A stretch of 64,000 nucleotides of DNA from Opitutaceae bacterium (GCA_027482185.1 JAIXWF010000013.1:1364001-1428000), one strand, 5' to 3'. Numbered from the stretch's first letter, positions 26,536-35,102 are shown. Numbers and translations are program-made. The notes: generated by a model not told the origin, from the letters alone.

Positions 26536-27847
26536 ACAGAGAGTTTTCGCGGGTTGGCTGGTGATGGCGCTGGGAGTGTGCGCGGGCTCGTCGGGAAGCG
26601 CGATGAGGGCGGAGACGGGGAGGGCGGAGTTGATCGCGTCGCCGGAGGCCGGCTGGCCGCAGTTTCGCGGGCCGCGGCGCGACGGCGTCAGCGCTGAGCG
26701 CGGCCTGTTGCCGACGTGGCCGGAGGGCGGGCCGAAATTGCTGTGGTCGGCGCCGGGGGCGGGAAAAGGATATTCGTCCCCGATCATCGGGGGCGGGAAA
26801 CTTTTTGTGACGGGAGATTTCGGGGCCGAGGTGCGGGTGCTCGCGTACGACCTCGGCGGGAAACCGTTGTGGTCGGTGCGCAGCGGCGACGCGTGGCTCA
26901 ACCAATACCAGGGGGCGCGGGCGTCGGTGACGTACCGCGACGGTTTGCTGTATCACCAAAACGCGCACGGGCGCGTCGTGTGTCTTGACGCGGCGACGGG
27001 GAAAGAGCGGTGGGCGGTGGAGCTGATGCGGGAGTTCGGCGGGGAGAATATCAGGTGGGGGTTCAGCGAGTGTCTGCTGGTGGACGACGACGCGGTGTAT
27101 GCGACGGCGGGCGGGCGCGACGCGATGCTGGTGGCATTGGACCGGCGCACCGGGGCGGTGCGGTGGAAAGTCGCGCAGGCCGAGACGGCGGCGGACAAGG
27201 TCGAAGGGGCGTCCTATGCGGCGCCGATCTTGGTGCGGTTCGCGGGGCGACGGCTCGTGATCGGGTGCACGCAGCGGCAGCTCTATTGCGTGGATGCCGA
27301 TACGGGGACGCTGCAATGGACGCGGCCCCGCGAGACGGCGTATTCCGTGCTCGCGATGTCGCCGGTGCTGGTGGGCGACGCGGTATTCATGGCGGCGCCG
27401 ATGGGGCCGCCGGGGCAGTTGCACCGTCTGATCGCGCCGACGGCGGCGGGCGGACCGGTGGGCGTGGAGGATGCGTGGACGACGGCGCTCGACACGTGTC
27501 AGGGCGGCGTGGTGCACATGGGCGGGCGGCTGTTCGGCTCAACGTATCCGAGGCGCGGAAGCTGGCAGGCGCTCGATGCGCGCGACGGAAAACTGCTCTA
27601 CGAAACGGCGGAGTTTGCCAAGGGCGCGGTGCTGGCGGCGGACGGGCGGCTCTACGCGTTGGCGGAGGATGGGTGGATGCTGCTTCTGGAGCCGACGGAC
27701 ACGGAGTTTGCGGTGCGCGGGCGCTTCCGTTTCGCGGAGACGCGCGACCGGAATGCCTGGGCGCATCCGGTGATTTACGACGGGCGGCTCTACCTGCGCT
27801 ACCACGACACGGTGTCGTGTTACGACGTGCGGGCGGGCGCGCGTTGA
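26525..27847 (+). CDS. PQQ-like beta-propeller protein
   Basis: A 440-residue exported propeller. A signal peptide to about residue 29 is followed by AGWPQFRGPRRDGVS. Docking motifs LDAATGKERW, LDRRTGAVRW, VDADTGTLQW and LDARDGKLLY are present, and the C-terminus reads LYLRYHDTVSCYDVR. The ATG used (MRAGQRVF) is inside a GAGAG-type repeat 17 bp after the previous gene, so the first codons may be repeat-derived; a later Met (residue 14) is an alternative. Its 3' end overlaps by 28 bp the convergent gene at 27820-28413. The function is unknown. Confidence 0.88.
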   Translation: MRAGQRVFAGWLVMALGVCAGSSGSAMRAETGRAELIASPEAGWPQFRGPRRDGVSAERGLLPTWPEGGPKLLWSAPGAGKGYSSPIIGGGKLFVTGDFGAEVRVLAYDLGGKPLWSVRSGDAWLNQYQGARASVTYRDGLLYHQNAHGRVVCLDAATGKERWAVELMREFGGENIRWGFSECLLVDDDAVYATAGGRDAMLVALDRRTGAVRWKVAQAETAADKVEGASYAAPILVRFAGRRLVIGCTQRQLYCVDADTGTLQWTRPRETAYSVLAMSPVLVGDAVFMAAPMGPPGQLHRLIAPTAAGGPVGVEDAWTTALDTCQGGVVHMGGRLFGSTYPRRGSWQALDARDGKLLYETAEFAKGAVLAADGRLYALAEDGWMLLLEPTDTEFAVRGRFRFAETRDRNAWAHPVIYDGRLYLRYHDTVSCYDVRAGAR

Positions 27848-28413
27848 AGGGCGTGGAGCACGTAGCCGAGGCCGGCGCCGAAGCCGAGGCCGTGGGCGGC
27901 GCCCCAGAGCAGGCGGCCGGTGGAACCGCGGACGTGCGCGTAGAGTTCGCCGCCGAGATAGTAGCCGGCGCTGTGGCACACGAAGAGCACGAGGAGCAGG
28001 CGGAGGAAACCGGGGCGCGTGCCGAAGGCGGATTGGAGGAGCCAAGTCATCGCCGCGAGGCCGGCTAGGGCGCCCCAGAAGTCGGCGAAGTATTTGCCGC
28101 GGAGGCCGAACCAGCAGGCGCACCAGCCGATAGCGTAGACCAAAAACGCGGCGGCGAAGAGCAGCGGGAAACGCTTCCAGGCGCCGGGGGCGACGACGAG
28201 ACGGCCGAGGGCGAGTCCGCCGAGACCGAGGTAAACGACGGCGATGGCGGCGTAGAGGACGGCTTCCTGGCGCAAGAGGCGGAAGGCCCAGATCGAATAG
28301 GCGGCGGCGCTGACGGCGGCGAAGCTCAGCGTGCCGTAGAGCACCGAGAAGCCGAGGCTCCGTGGGGCGGGAGCGTCGTCGGCGGCGGAGACGGTGAGGC
28401 CGAAAAACTTCAT
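27820..28413 (-). CDS. Multi-spanning membrane protein, unassigned
   Basis: A 197-residue protein with about five to six hydrophobic helices, at roughly 25-45, 50-75, 82-105, 110-130, 138-155 and 168-188. Polar features are few; there is a CHSAGYYLGGELY stretch near residue 145 and an AHGLGFGAGLGY stretch near 174. I do not recognise the family; the Gly-rich helices and conserved His positions recall rhomboid-like folds, but no Ser-His pair can be argued. It is convergent with the propeller gene at 26525 and overlaps it by 28 bp. It lies downstream of the MFS gene on the same strand with a repeat-rich gap between. Confidence 0.7.
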   Translation of the reverse strand: MKFFGLTVSAADDAPAPRSLGFSVLYGTLSFAAVSAAAYSIWAFRLLRQEAVLYAAIAVVYLGLGGLALGRLVVAPGAWKRFPLLFAAAFLVYAIGWCACWFGLRGKYFADFWGALAGLAAMTWLLQSAFGTRPGFLRLLLVLFVCHSAGYYLGGELYAHVRGSTGRLLWGAAHGLGFGAGLGYVLHALQRAPARTS

Positions 28414-28482
28414 GGGGTGGCAAAGGCGGAGTACAGAGTAGGGCGGAAAGTCAGCGCGGAAGTTTCATGCGTCGTTTGGTTC

Positions 28483-28592
28483 AACCGAGGCAGGAGTCAC
28501 GGAGTACGCGGAGCTCGGGCACAGTTCACGGAGCCAAAACCCTCGTCTGCTATGGGTCCGCTGTGTCTTGGCTCTGTGCCCTCCGCGGCAAA
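28483..28592. repeat. Cluster of degenerate CACGGAG/CTCTGTG repeat relics
   Basis: Within the 186-bp gap between two minus-strand genes there are GTCACGGAGTACGCGGAG, CACAGTTCACGGAG and, in opposite orientation, CTCTGTGCCCTCCGCGG. The gap holds no coding signal. Confidence 0.45.
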
Positions 28593-28599
28593 AATTCGG

Positions 28600-29886
28600 T
28601 CACGTTGCGTTTGAAATCTCCGGGGCGGGCGGCGCGGGGAGTTTCACGGTCCACGCGGCGAGGGCGAGGAGCGCGACGACGCCGGCGAGCGTGTAGAAGA
28701 CAGAGGCGTAGGAGCCGGTGACGGCATGGCATTGCGCGAGGAGCAGCGGGCCGAGGGCGGAGGCGAGCACGGTCAGCATCTGCGCGGTGCCGACGACGCG
28801 GCCGAGGTGGGCGCGCCCGAAGGTCTCGGCCCAGAAGCCGAAGAAGATCACGATGACGAAGCCGCCCGCGAGGCCCATGACGACGGCGAAGGCATCGACC
28901 TGGATGACGGTTCTCAACGACGGCAGGGCGGTGAGCGCGGCGGCGAGGAGCACCATGGCAAGGGCCATGAGGCGGTTGACGGACCAGCGCGAGGCGAGCC
29001 AGCCGCCGAGGAAATTGCCGACGAGCGAGGTGAGCGCGCAGACGACGAGACTGCGGTGGTAGATGTCGGCGGGAAAGCCGCGCTCGGCGAGGATGGATTC
29101 GTTGAAGAGGCCGATGCCGGAAGCGACGAGGTTGTAGACGGAACTCGCGAGGGCGAAGACCCAGAAGGCGGGCGTGCGGAGCGCTTGACCCCAGGTGAAG
29201 CTCGGGGCTGCGGCGGACGAAGGGGCGGAGGTCGCGGAGGTTTCGTTTTCCATCGCGAGGCCGGCGGCTTCGGGGCCGCGGCGGCCGAGCCACCAACCGA
29301 GGAGCGCGAGGCCGGGCAGCAGGCACCAGCCGATGGCGCCCCACGCGGTGCGCCAGCCGTCGTTTTTGACGACGGCACCGACGACGGGGAACGCGATCAT
29401 GAAGCCCATGCTGAGGGCGATGGCGTAGAGGCCCATGGCGAGGTTGAGGCGGCGGCGGAACCATTGGCCGACCATGGCGAGGCTCACGATGGAGAGCGCG
29501 CTTTGGCCGAGGCCGCGCGAAAGAACGAGCAGGACGAAGAGCATGGCGACGCTCGTCGCGACGCTCATCGCGAGGACGACGGCCCCGAGCAGCGCGGCAA
29601 CGAGAACGAGCATCGTGCGGCTGCCGAGTTGGTCCTGGAGGCGGCCGATGCCGAGGCAGAAGAGCGAGCCGAGGAGCGTGGCCCAGAGATTCATCTGCGC
29701 AAACGCGACGCGGTCGAGCGCGAGGTCCCGGAGGAGCGATTCCGTGATGAGTCCGAGACCCTGGGTGCGGCCGGGGAGGGTGCCGACCATCGCGAGGGCG
29801 GCGAGGCCGAGCACGACCCAGCCGTAGTAAAACGGGGCCCGTGCGAGGACGGCGGGGATTTTCGGGAGGGCGGCGGAACTCGTCAT
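28600..29886 (-). CDS. MFS transporter (monocarboxylate/oxalate-formate-like)
   Basis: A 428-residue inner-membrane permease with about twelve helices in two halves joined by a Ser/Ala-rich loop near residues 215-235. The loop between helices 2 and 3 (GRLQDQLGSRTMLV) is an MFS motif A-like sequence. The overall pattern, with FYYGWVVLGLA near the start, resembles oxalate/formate antiporter and monocarboxylate-type MFS members. The start overlaps the stop of the upstream propeller gene (29883-31166) by 4 bp, so transport and that exported propeller are probably translated together. The substrate is unknown. Confidence 0.88.
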   Translation of the reverse strand: MTSSAALPKIPAVLARAPFYYGWVVLGLAALAMVGTLPGRTQGLGLITESLLRDLALDRVAFAQMNLWATLLGSLFCLGIGRLQDQLGSRTMLVLVAALLGAVVLAMSVATSVAMLFVLLVLSRGLGQSALSIVSLAMVGQWFRRRLNLAMGLYAIALSMGFMIAFPVVGAVVKNDGWRTAWGAIGWCLLPGLALLGWWLGRRGPEAAGLAMENETSATSAPSSAAAPSFTWGQALRTPAFWVFALASSVYNLVASGIGLFNESILAERGFPADIYHRSLVVCALTSLVGNFLGGWLASRWSVNRLMALAMVLLAAALTALPSLRTVIQVDAFAVVMGLAGGFVIVIFFGFWAETFGRAHLGRVVGTAQMLTVLASALGPLLLAQCHAVTGSYASVFYTLAGVVALLALAAWTVKLPAPPAPEISNAT

Positions 29887-31166
29887 GGCGCGGAGGGAGA
29901 CGGGCGCGGAGCGGCCGGGAGGCCGATCCGGTAGAGATGCGTCGCGGTACGAATCAGGAGGGAGTTCGCGACGACGGCGAAGGAGGCGAGAGTGGGTTCG
30001 TCGAGGGCGTTGGCGGCAACTTTGGTGAAGGTGCGGCCGGCGCGGAGGACGGTGGTGAGGCCCGTCTCGTTGAGAAAATAAAGGTGGTCGCCGGCGGCGA
30101 TGGGGGAGGCGGAGTAGTTGCCGTCGATTTTTTCCTGCCAGTGGACGGCGCCGGTTTTCGCATCCCAGCAGGAGGCGAGGCCGGCGTCGTTGACGGCGTA
30201 GAGTTCGTCGCCCACGACGACCACGGAGGGAGTAAGCGGCGCACCTTTGGTGGTGCGCCAGACAATGTGGGTATCGGTGACATCGCCGGAGCCGTCGGGG
30301 CGAATGACGAGGAGATCGGCGCGGTTGTAGCCGGTGCCGATGTAGAGGAGGCCGTGCGCGTAGACGGGGCGGGGGACGACGGAGTAGCCGCCGCCGTAGC
30401 GCACGCGCCAGAGTTCGCGGCCGTCGCGCGGATCGTGGGCGGAGACGGCCCCGCTGCCGGGGGAAACGACCTGCGGCTGCCCGGCAACGTCGATGAGCAA
30501 GGGCGTGGCGAACGAAAATTTCTGCCGAGGGCCGTCGGGGCGGGAGACTTTCCAGGCGACGCGGCCCGTCGCGGCGTCGAGGGCGACGACGAAGGGCGAT
30601 TCGGAGCCGTCGGCGCTGAAAATGAGGCGGTCGCCGGCGAGGACGGGGGAGCCGCCGTTGCCGTGGACGGCGTCATAGCCGAGGTCGCGGTTGCGCCAGA
30701 GGATTTTTCCGCCGAGGTCGAGGGCAGCGGTGCCATGGTGGCCGAAGTGCACGTGGAGTTTGCCGTCGGCGAGGATCGGCGTGGGGCTGGCCTCGGAGTT
30801 CTTGCGGTGGATGGGCTGCGGGCGGGCTTCGGCGGGGGTGAACACCTCGGTGTCCCAGACCATGCCGCCGGTCGCGGCGTCGAGACTCAGCACACGGAGC
30901 GACGGGGTTTTGGAGCCGGAGCCGAGGACGGCGGTGGTGAGGTAGATGCGGCCGCCGGCGACCACGGGCGACGACCAGCCGGTGCCGGGCACGGCTTGTT
31001 TCCAGGCCACGTTTCTGGTGGCGGACCACTCGGTGGGCAGGCCGGTGGCGGACGAGATGCCCTGGCCGGTAGGGCCGCGGAATTCGGGCCAAGTATCCGC
31101 CGCAGCGGGCAGCGCACCGCAGACCGATCCGGCTAGGACGAGGGCGCGGGGGAATATCATGGGCAT
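29883..31166 (-). CDS. PQQ-like beta-propeller protein (paralogue of the gene at 21157-22419)
   Basis: A 427-residue exported propeller. A signal peptide is followed by ADTWPEFRGPTGQGIS. Docking motifs LDAATGGMVW, LDAATGRVAW and WDAKTGAVHW are present, with a closing LLIRTATHLYRIGLP. It is a close paralogue of the protein at 21157-22419. Two ATGs two codons apart (31166 and 31160) are possible starts. The gene overlaps the MFS gene by 4 bp and is divergent from the propeller gene at 31380, with 213 bp between. It probably acts outside the cytoplasm. Confidence 0.9.
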   Translation of the reverse strand: MPMIFPRALVLAGSVCGALPAAADTWPEFRGPTGQGISSATGLPTEWSATRNVAWKQAVPGTGWSSPVVAGGRIYLTTAVLGSGSKTPSLRVLSLDAATGGMVWDTEVFTPAEARPQPIHRKNSEASPTPILADGKLHVHFGHHGTAALDLGGKILWRNRDLGYDAVHGNGGSPVLAGDRLIFSADGSESPFVVALDAATGRVAWKVSRPDGPRQKFSFATPLLIDVAGQPQVVSPGSGAVSAHDPRDGRELWRVRYGGGYSVVPRPVYAHGLLYIGTGYNRADLLVIRPDGSGDVTDTHIVWRTTKGAPLTPSVVVVGDELYAVNDAGLASCWDAKTGAVHWQEKIDGNYSASPIAAGDHLYFLNETGLTTVLRAGRTFTKVAANALDEPTLASFAVVANSLLIRTATHLYRIGLPAAPRPSPSAP

Positions 31167-31379
31167 GGCGCGGGATGGAACAGAAAGCGGGCTCGGGGCG
31201 ATGCGGACAACGGCGCGCCCGCACCTCAATCCCAAAGACGCCGTGGCAGAAAAACCCGGTGGACGGCTCGGGGCTTGCTTCCGATTTTGCAGCCGAACAC
31301 AACGCCACGGGTTCCGGCGCGTCTGGCCCCGTGTGTTGCGTCCGGTCGTGCCGCCCTCCCGATCCCCAACTCTCCCCGC

Positions 31380-32762
31380 ATGAAGCCCACCTCCCTTTAC
31401 CCTGCTTTGTCCCGTCCCCTGTTGTTCTCCTTGCTCGCGTTCGCCGTCGCGTTCCCTGCGCGGGCGGCCGAATGGCCGGGCTGGCGCGGGCCGAACGGCG
31501 ACGGCACCGGCCCCGGCGCAATAAATCTGCCCGACACCTGGGCCCCGGACAAAAACATCAAGTGGAAGGTCGAGATGCCCGCCTGGAGCGGTTCGTCGCC
31601 GGCGGTCTGGGGCGACAAGATCTTCCTCAACACGCCCTCGAAGGAGGATCCCTCGGCTGCACCGCCTCCGCCGGCGGAGCCTGCGCCGGGAAAGAAAGCG
31701 CGGCCGCGGCCGGCCGGCGGGCGCGGTCCGGGCGGACAGGAAATCCTGCTGCTGTGCCTCGACCGGGCGACGGGCCGGGAGCTGTGGCGGAGGCAGTACG
31801 ACCGCGGCAACGACATCAAAATGAAGCACAACATGTCGTCGCCCTCCCCGGTGACCGACGGCAAACACGTGTGGGTCGTATCGGGCAACGCGATCGTCGC
31901 GTGCTTCGATTTCGCGGGCAACCAGCGGTGGACCTTCGATATCCAGAAGAACTTCGGGAAAATGGGCATCCAGTTCGGCTACGGCTCGTCCCCGCTGCTC
32001 GTGGACGGCAAGCTGGTGTTCCAGATGTTGCAGGGTCTCCATACGGACGATCCCTGCTATGTCTTCGCGCTGGACGCCGCGACGGGCAAGACGCTGTGGC
32101 GCGTGGATCGTCCGACCGACGCGGAGCACGAGAGCCCCGACGCCTACTCGACGCCGTCGCTCCTCGTGCACGGCGGCAAGAAACAGATCGTGATCGGCGG
32201 CGCCGACTACGTGACCGGGCACGATCCGGAAACGGGTGCGGAGCTCTGGCGCGGCGGCGGACTCAATCCCAACAAATCGCGCAACTACCGGGTGATCGCG
32301 TCGCCGTTGGTGCACAACGGCCTGATTTTCACGCCGACGCGCGTCACGCCGTTCATCGCCTACAAGGCCGGCGGCTCCGGCGACATCACGGCCACGCACA
32401 AGGCCTGGACGTGGACCGACAAGGGCGCGCCCGACGTGCCGACGCCGGTGACCGACGGCGAACTGCTCTACTTCGTCGACGACCAGGGTGCGTTCACGGC
32501 GATCAAGGCGAAGACCGGCGAAAAAGTATACGGGCCCGAGCAGACGGGCATAGGACGGACGAGTGCGTCGCCCGTGCTCGCCGACGGCAAGATCTACATT
32601 GTCAGCGAATCCGCGGAGACGGCGGTCGTGCAGGCGGGGCCGACCTTCAAGCTCATCGGCAAGAACGCGCTCGATGGCAGCTACACCTTGTGCACGCCGG
32701 CGTTTGTCGACGGCACGATCTTCCTCCGCACCGGCACCCATCTCTACGCTATCGCCAAATAG
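31380..32762 (+). CDS. PQQ-like beta-propeller protein
   Basis: A 460-residue exported propeller. The signal peptide (to about residue 29) is followed by AEWPGWRGPNGDGTG. A Pro/Ala/Lys/Gly-rich insertion (about residues 87-120) interrupts the first blade region and looks like a flexible surface loop. Docking motifs LDRATGRELW, LDAATGKTLW and HDPETGAELW are followed by a closing IFLRTGTHLYAIAK. It is the first of two plus-strand propeller genes, with 31 bp to the next. The start ATG is at the signal peptide; upstream codons in frame are not export-like. Confidence 0.9.
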   Translation: MKPTSLYPALSRPLLFSLLAFAVAFPARAAEWPGWRGPNGDGTGPGAINLPDTWAPDKNIKWKVEMPAWSGSSPAVWGDKIFLNTPSKEDPSAAPPPPAEPAPGKKARPRPAGGRGPGGQEILLLCLDRATGRELWRRQYDRGNDIKMKHNMSSPSPVTDGKHVWVVSGNAIVACFDFAGNQRWTFDIQKNFGKMGIQFGYGSSPLLVDGKLVFQMLQGLHTDDPCYVFALDAATGKTLWRVDRPTDAEHESPDAYSTPSLLVHGGKKQIVIGGADYVTGHDPETGAELWRGGGLNPNKSRNYRVIASPLVHNGLIFTPTRVTPFIAYKAGGSGDITATHKAWTWTDKGAPDVPTPVTDGELLYFVDDQGAFTAIKAKTGEKVYGPEQTGIGRTSASPVLADGKIYIVSESAETAVVQAGPTFKLIGKNALDGSYTLCTPAFVDGTIFLRTGTHLYAIAK

Positions 32763-32793
32763 TCCGCGCCTTCCGGCCCAACCGAAAATTCCC

Positions 32794-34071
32794 ATGACCC
32801 TCCGCCCCCGCTTGCTGCCCTCCCGCGTCGTTCCCTGCTGGCTGGCGCTCGCCGCCGCGTCGTTCGCGACCGCGGGCGAGTGGTCGCATATCCAAGGTCC
32901 GACCTATGACCGGAAAACCGCCGAAGGTGCGACGGGCGCGTGGAAATCGGGCGAACCGCGTCGGCTTTGGGAAATGAAAGCCGACGGCGGCTTCAGCTCG
33001 TTCGTCACCGGGGACGGCAAGGCGTTCACCGTGGTGCCGGTCGACGGCGGCGATCGCGAAGCTGCGGTCGCGATCGATCGCAAGACGGGCAAGGCGCTCT
33101 GGCAAACGACGCTCGGCGTCTCCGAATACGCCAAGGGCGGCGCACGCGGCGCCCGCGGCAACGAGGGCGGCGACGGCCCGCGCGCGACGCCGGTGTTTGC
33201 GGCCGGGCGGGTGTTTGTGTTCGGCGCGAAGTTCGACCTCACCGCGCTCGATGCGGACTCCGGCAAGGTGCTGTGGAAACGCGATCTGATCGCGGAATTC
33301 GGCGGCAAGGAACTCAACTGGGCCAACGCCGCCTCGCCGCTGCTCGTCGGCGACAAGGTCATCGTGGCCGGCGGCGGACGCAACCAGACCTTCCTTGCGT
33401 TCAAGGCCGCCACCGGCGAGGTCGTGTGGAAATCCGGCAGCGACCGCGCGACGTATTCCACGCCGGTCCTCGCGAAGATCCACGGCCAGGAACAAGCCCT
33501 CTTTATGGTTGAGCGCGGTCTGGTTGCCCTCGACCCGGCGACCGGCAAGGAGCTCTGGCACTATCCGTTTCCCTATCGCACCGCGACCTGCGCGTCGCCC
33601 GTCGTGTGGAACGACATCGTCAACGTGACCGCCGGCTACGGCGTGGGGGGCGGCGCGTGCAAAGTCACCTTCGCCGGCGGCAAATGGGAAGCCACCGAGC
33701 TCTGGCGCAGCCCGGGCAACCGCGACACCGCGGCGCATTGGAGCACGGCGGTCGTGCATGACGGTTTTCTCTACGGCTGTTACGGCCACGGCGAATACGG
33801 CGGCGGCGCCTTCAAGTGCATCGATATCCGCACCGGCGAGGTGAAGTGGCAGCAGCCGGGTTTCGGCCATGGTCAGGTCATCCTCGCGGGCAACCGCCTG
33901 CTCGCCACGACCGACGCCGGCGTGCTCAAGCTCATCGAGCCCACGCCCGCGGGCTACCGCGAGTTGGTCAGTGCCGACATTATCGCCGGCAAGGTCTGGG
34001 CGAGTCCGGCGCTGAGCGACGGCCACGTGCTGCTGCGCAGCACGAGCGGCGGTGTCTGCATCGAGCTCTGA
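32794..34071 (+). CDS. PQQ-like beta-propeller protein
   Basis: A 425-residue exported propeller. A signal peptide is followed by GEWSHIQGPTYDRKT, the most diverged form of the start motif. Docking motifs IDRKTGKALW, LDADSGKVLW, FKAATGEVVW and LDPATGKELW are clear. A GNEGGDG loop near residue 122 and a GYGVGGGACKV strand are notable. It ends HVLLRSTSGGVCIEL, a variant of the closing strand. It is the last gene of the propeller region, 31 bp after the previous one. A 332-bp gap follows before the ompW-like gene on the other strand. The function is unknown. Confidence 0.9.
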   Translation: MTLRPRLLPSRVVPCWLALAAASFATAGEWSHIQGPTYDRKTAEGATGAWKSGEPRRLWEMKADGGFSSFVTGDGKAFTVVPVDGGDREAAVAIDRKTGKALWQTTLGVSEYAKGGARGARGNEGGDGPRATPVFAAGRVFVFGAKFDLTALDADSGKVLWKRDLIAEFGGKELNWANAASPLLVGDKVIVAGGGRNQTFLAFKAATGEVVWKSGSDRATYSTPVLAKIHGQEQALFMVERGLVALDPATGKELWHYPFPYRTATCASPVVWNDIVNVTAGYGVGGGACKVTFAGGKWEATELWRSPGNRDTAAHWSTAVVHDGFLYGCYGHGEYGGGAFKCIDIRTGEVKWQQPGFGHGQVILAGNRLLATTDAGVLKLIEPTPAGYRELVSADIIAGKVWASPALSDGHVLLRSTSGGVCIEL

Positions 34072-34403
34072 CGCGCGGGCGGCGGCACGCGTCGCCAACC
34101 TGCAGTCCGCGCCGGGATCATCGGCACCTGGGTTCGCCCAGAACCTTACCCGCTGGTCCCGTGGCCGCCCGGCAGGCCTCCGCCCGCGGACCGGGCCGCC
34201 GCGATGCGGCGTCAAAGCAACAACGTCGGGGCCAACCCGCCTCAAGCGCTGCCGTTGCGAGTGTCACGTCGGGGAACCACCGGGAATCGCGGCGCGCGTT
34301 CGCAAAGAGGCCGCCTGCCAGCGCCCAGAGAATACAAAACCGCCCCCGCCCGGAAGGGCGGAGGCGGTGCAGGCAGGGTGGCGCGGGGCGCGGGGCCCGG
34401 GGT
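34072..34403. other. Intergenic stretch between convergent genes
   Basis: This 332-bp stretch lies between the ends of the last propeller gene and the ompW-like gene. It holds one clear element, the terminator-like hairpin at 34333-34368. The rest is GC-rich, with short inverted repeats but no convincing coding signal, RNA gene or known riboswitch. Confidence 0.5.
34333..34368 (-). terminator. Rho-independent terminator of the ompW-like gene
   Basis: Read on the minus strand, the arms ACCGCCTCCGCCC and GGGCGGGGGCGGT pair around a TTCC loop, with one G-T wobble, and are followed by TTTTGT. It lies 36 bp after the stop of the ompW-like gene, the expected place for its terminator. Confidence 0.75.
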
Positions 34404-35033
34404 TCAGAAAGCGTAGCGCAGGCCGACGGCGTAGAGCAGCGGATCGAGGCGCGCCTCGGTCAGGCGCGCGGGGCCGGCGTTGACGTCGGTGCGGATCGCG
34501 GCGCGCTTGATGTCGAGATTGAAGGACCAGCGGTCGTCGATCTTCCAATCGATGCCGGCCTGGGCGGCGACGCCGATGCTGTTGCTCTCGAGGCCGAGCG
34601 GGACGCCGGCGACGACAAGGTTGTCGTCCCAGATGAGCGTGAAGTTCACGCCGGCCGCGAAGTACGGCCGGATCGCGCCGCCGGCGTTGGCGCGGTACTG
34701 GAAGAGCAACGTGGGCGGCAGGTGGCGGAAGGAGCCGAGGTTGCCGACGCCGGCGAGGGTGACATCGTGCTTCTGCGGCACCGTCAGCACGAGCTCGGCG
34801 GAGATCGTGTCGTTGAAGGCGTAGGCGACGTCGATTTCCGGAATGAACTTGTCGCTCACGGAGATCGCGTTGTCGGCGAACTTGATGCCCAGGGCGGTGA
34901 ACGCATCGGACTTGTCGACGGTCTCGAGGTACGTCGCGCGGAGGCGGACGGACCAGGGGCTCGCGGCCTGGAGGGCCACGGCGGAGACGAGCAACAGGGC
35001 GCCGCGGGCAAGGTTTTTGACGATAGGGTTCAT
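34404..35033 (-). CDS. OmpW-family outer-membrane protein
   Basis: A 209-residue outer-membrane beta-barrel. The signal peptide MNPIVKNLARGALLLVSAVALQA is followed by SPWSVRLRATYLE, the usual first strand. Central features are PEIDVAYAFNDTISAELVLT, then LPPTLLFQYRA and RPYFAAGVNFT, and the last residues are LLYAVGLRYAF with a terminal Phe. These match OmpW/AlkL small barrels, which pass hydrophobic molecules across the outer membrane. It is a single gene with its own terminator and is divergent from a lipoprotein gene. A short direct repeat lies in the shared upstream region. Confidence 0.9.
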   Translation of the reverse strand: MNPIVKNLARGALLLVSAVALQAASPWSVRLRATYLETVDKSDAFTALGIKFADNAISVSDKFIPEIDVAYAFNDTISAELVLTVPQKHDVTLAGVGNLGSFRHLPPTLLFQYRANAGGAIRPYFAAGVNFTLIWDDNLVVAGVPLGLESNSIGVAAQAGIDWKIDDRWSFNLDIKRAAIRTDVNAGPARLTEARLDPLLYAVGLRYAF

Positions 35034-35073
35034 AGGTATTGGTGAAGATCCGCCGCCGGACGAATCCGGTGGG

Positions 35074-35102
35074 GCGAATGCGTTGACGGTAGCGAATGCG
35101 TT
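35074..35102. promoter_or_regulatory. 11-bp direct repeat in a divergent promoter region
   Basis: GCGAATGCGTT occurs at 35074-35084 and again at 35092-35102, 18 bp apart, between the divergent ompW-like and lipoprotein genes. It could be a pair of operator half-sites. No regulator gene is adjacent. Confidence 0.3.

Noticed and set aside
6433-34071. Calling the propeller proteins quinoprotein dehydrogenases
   Set aside because: The docking motifs are shared by non-enzymatic propellers such as BamB, and no quinone- or calcium-site residues or haem c motif were found.
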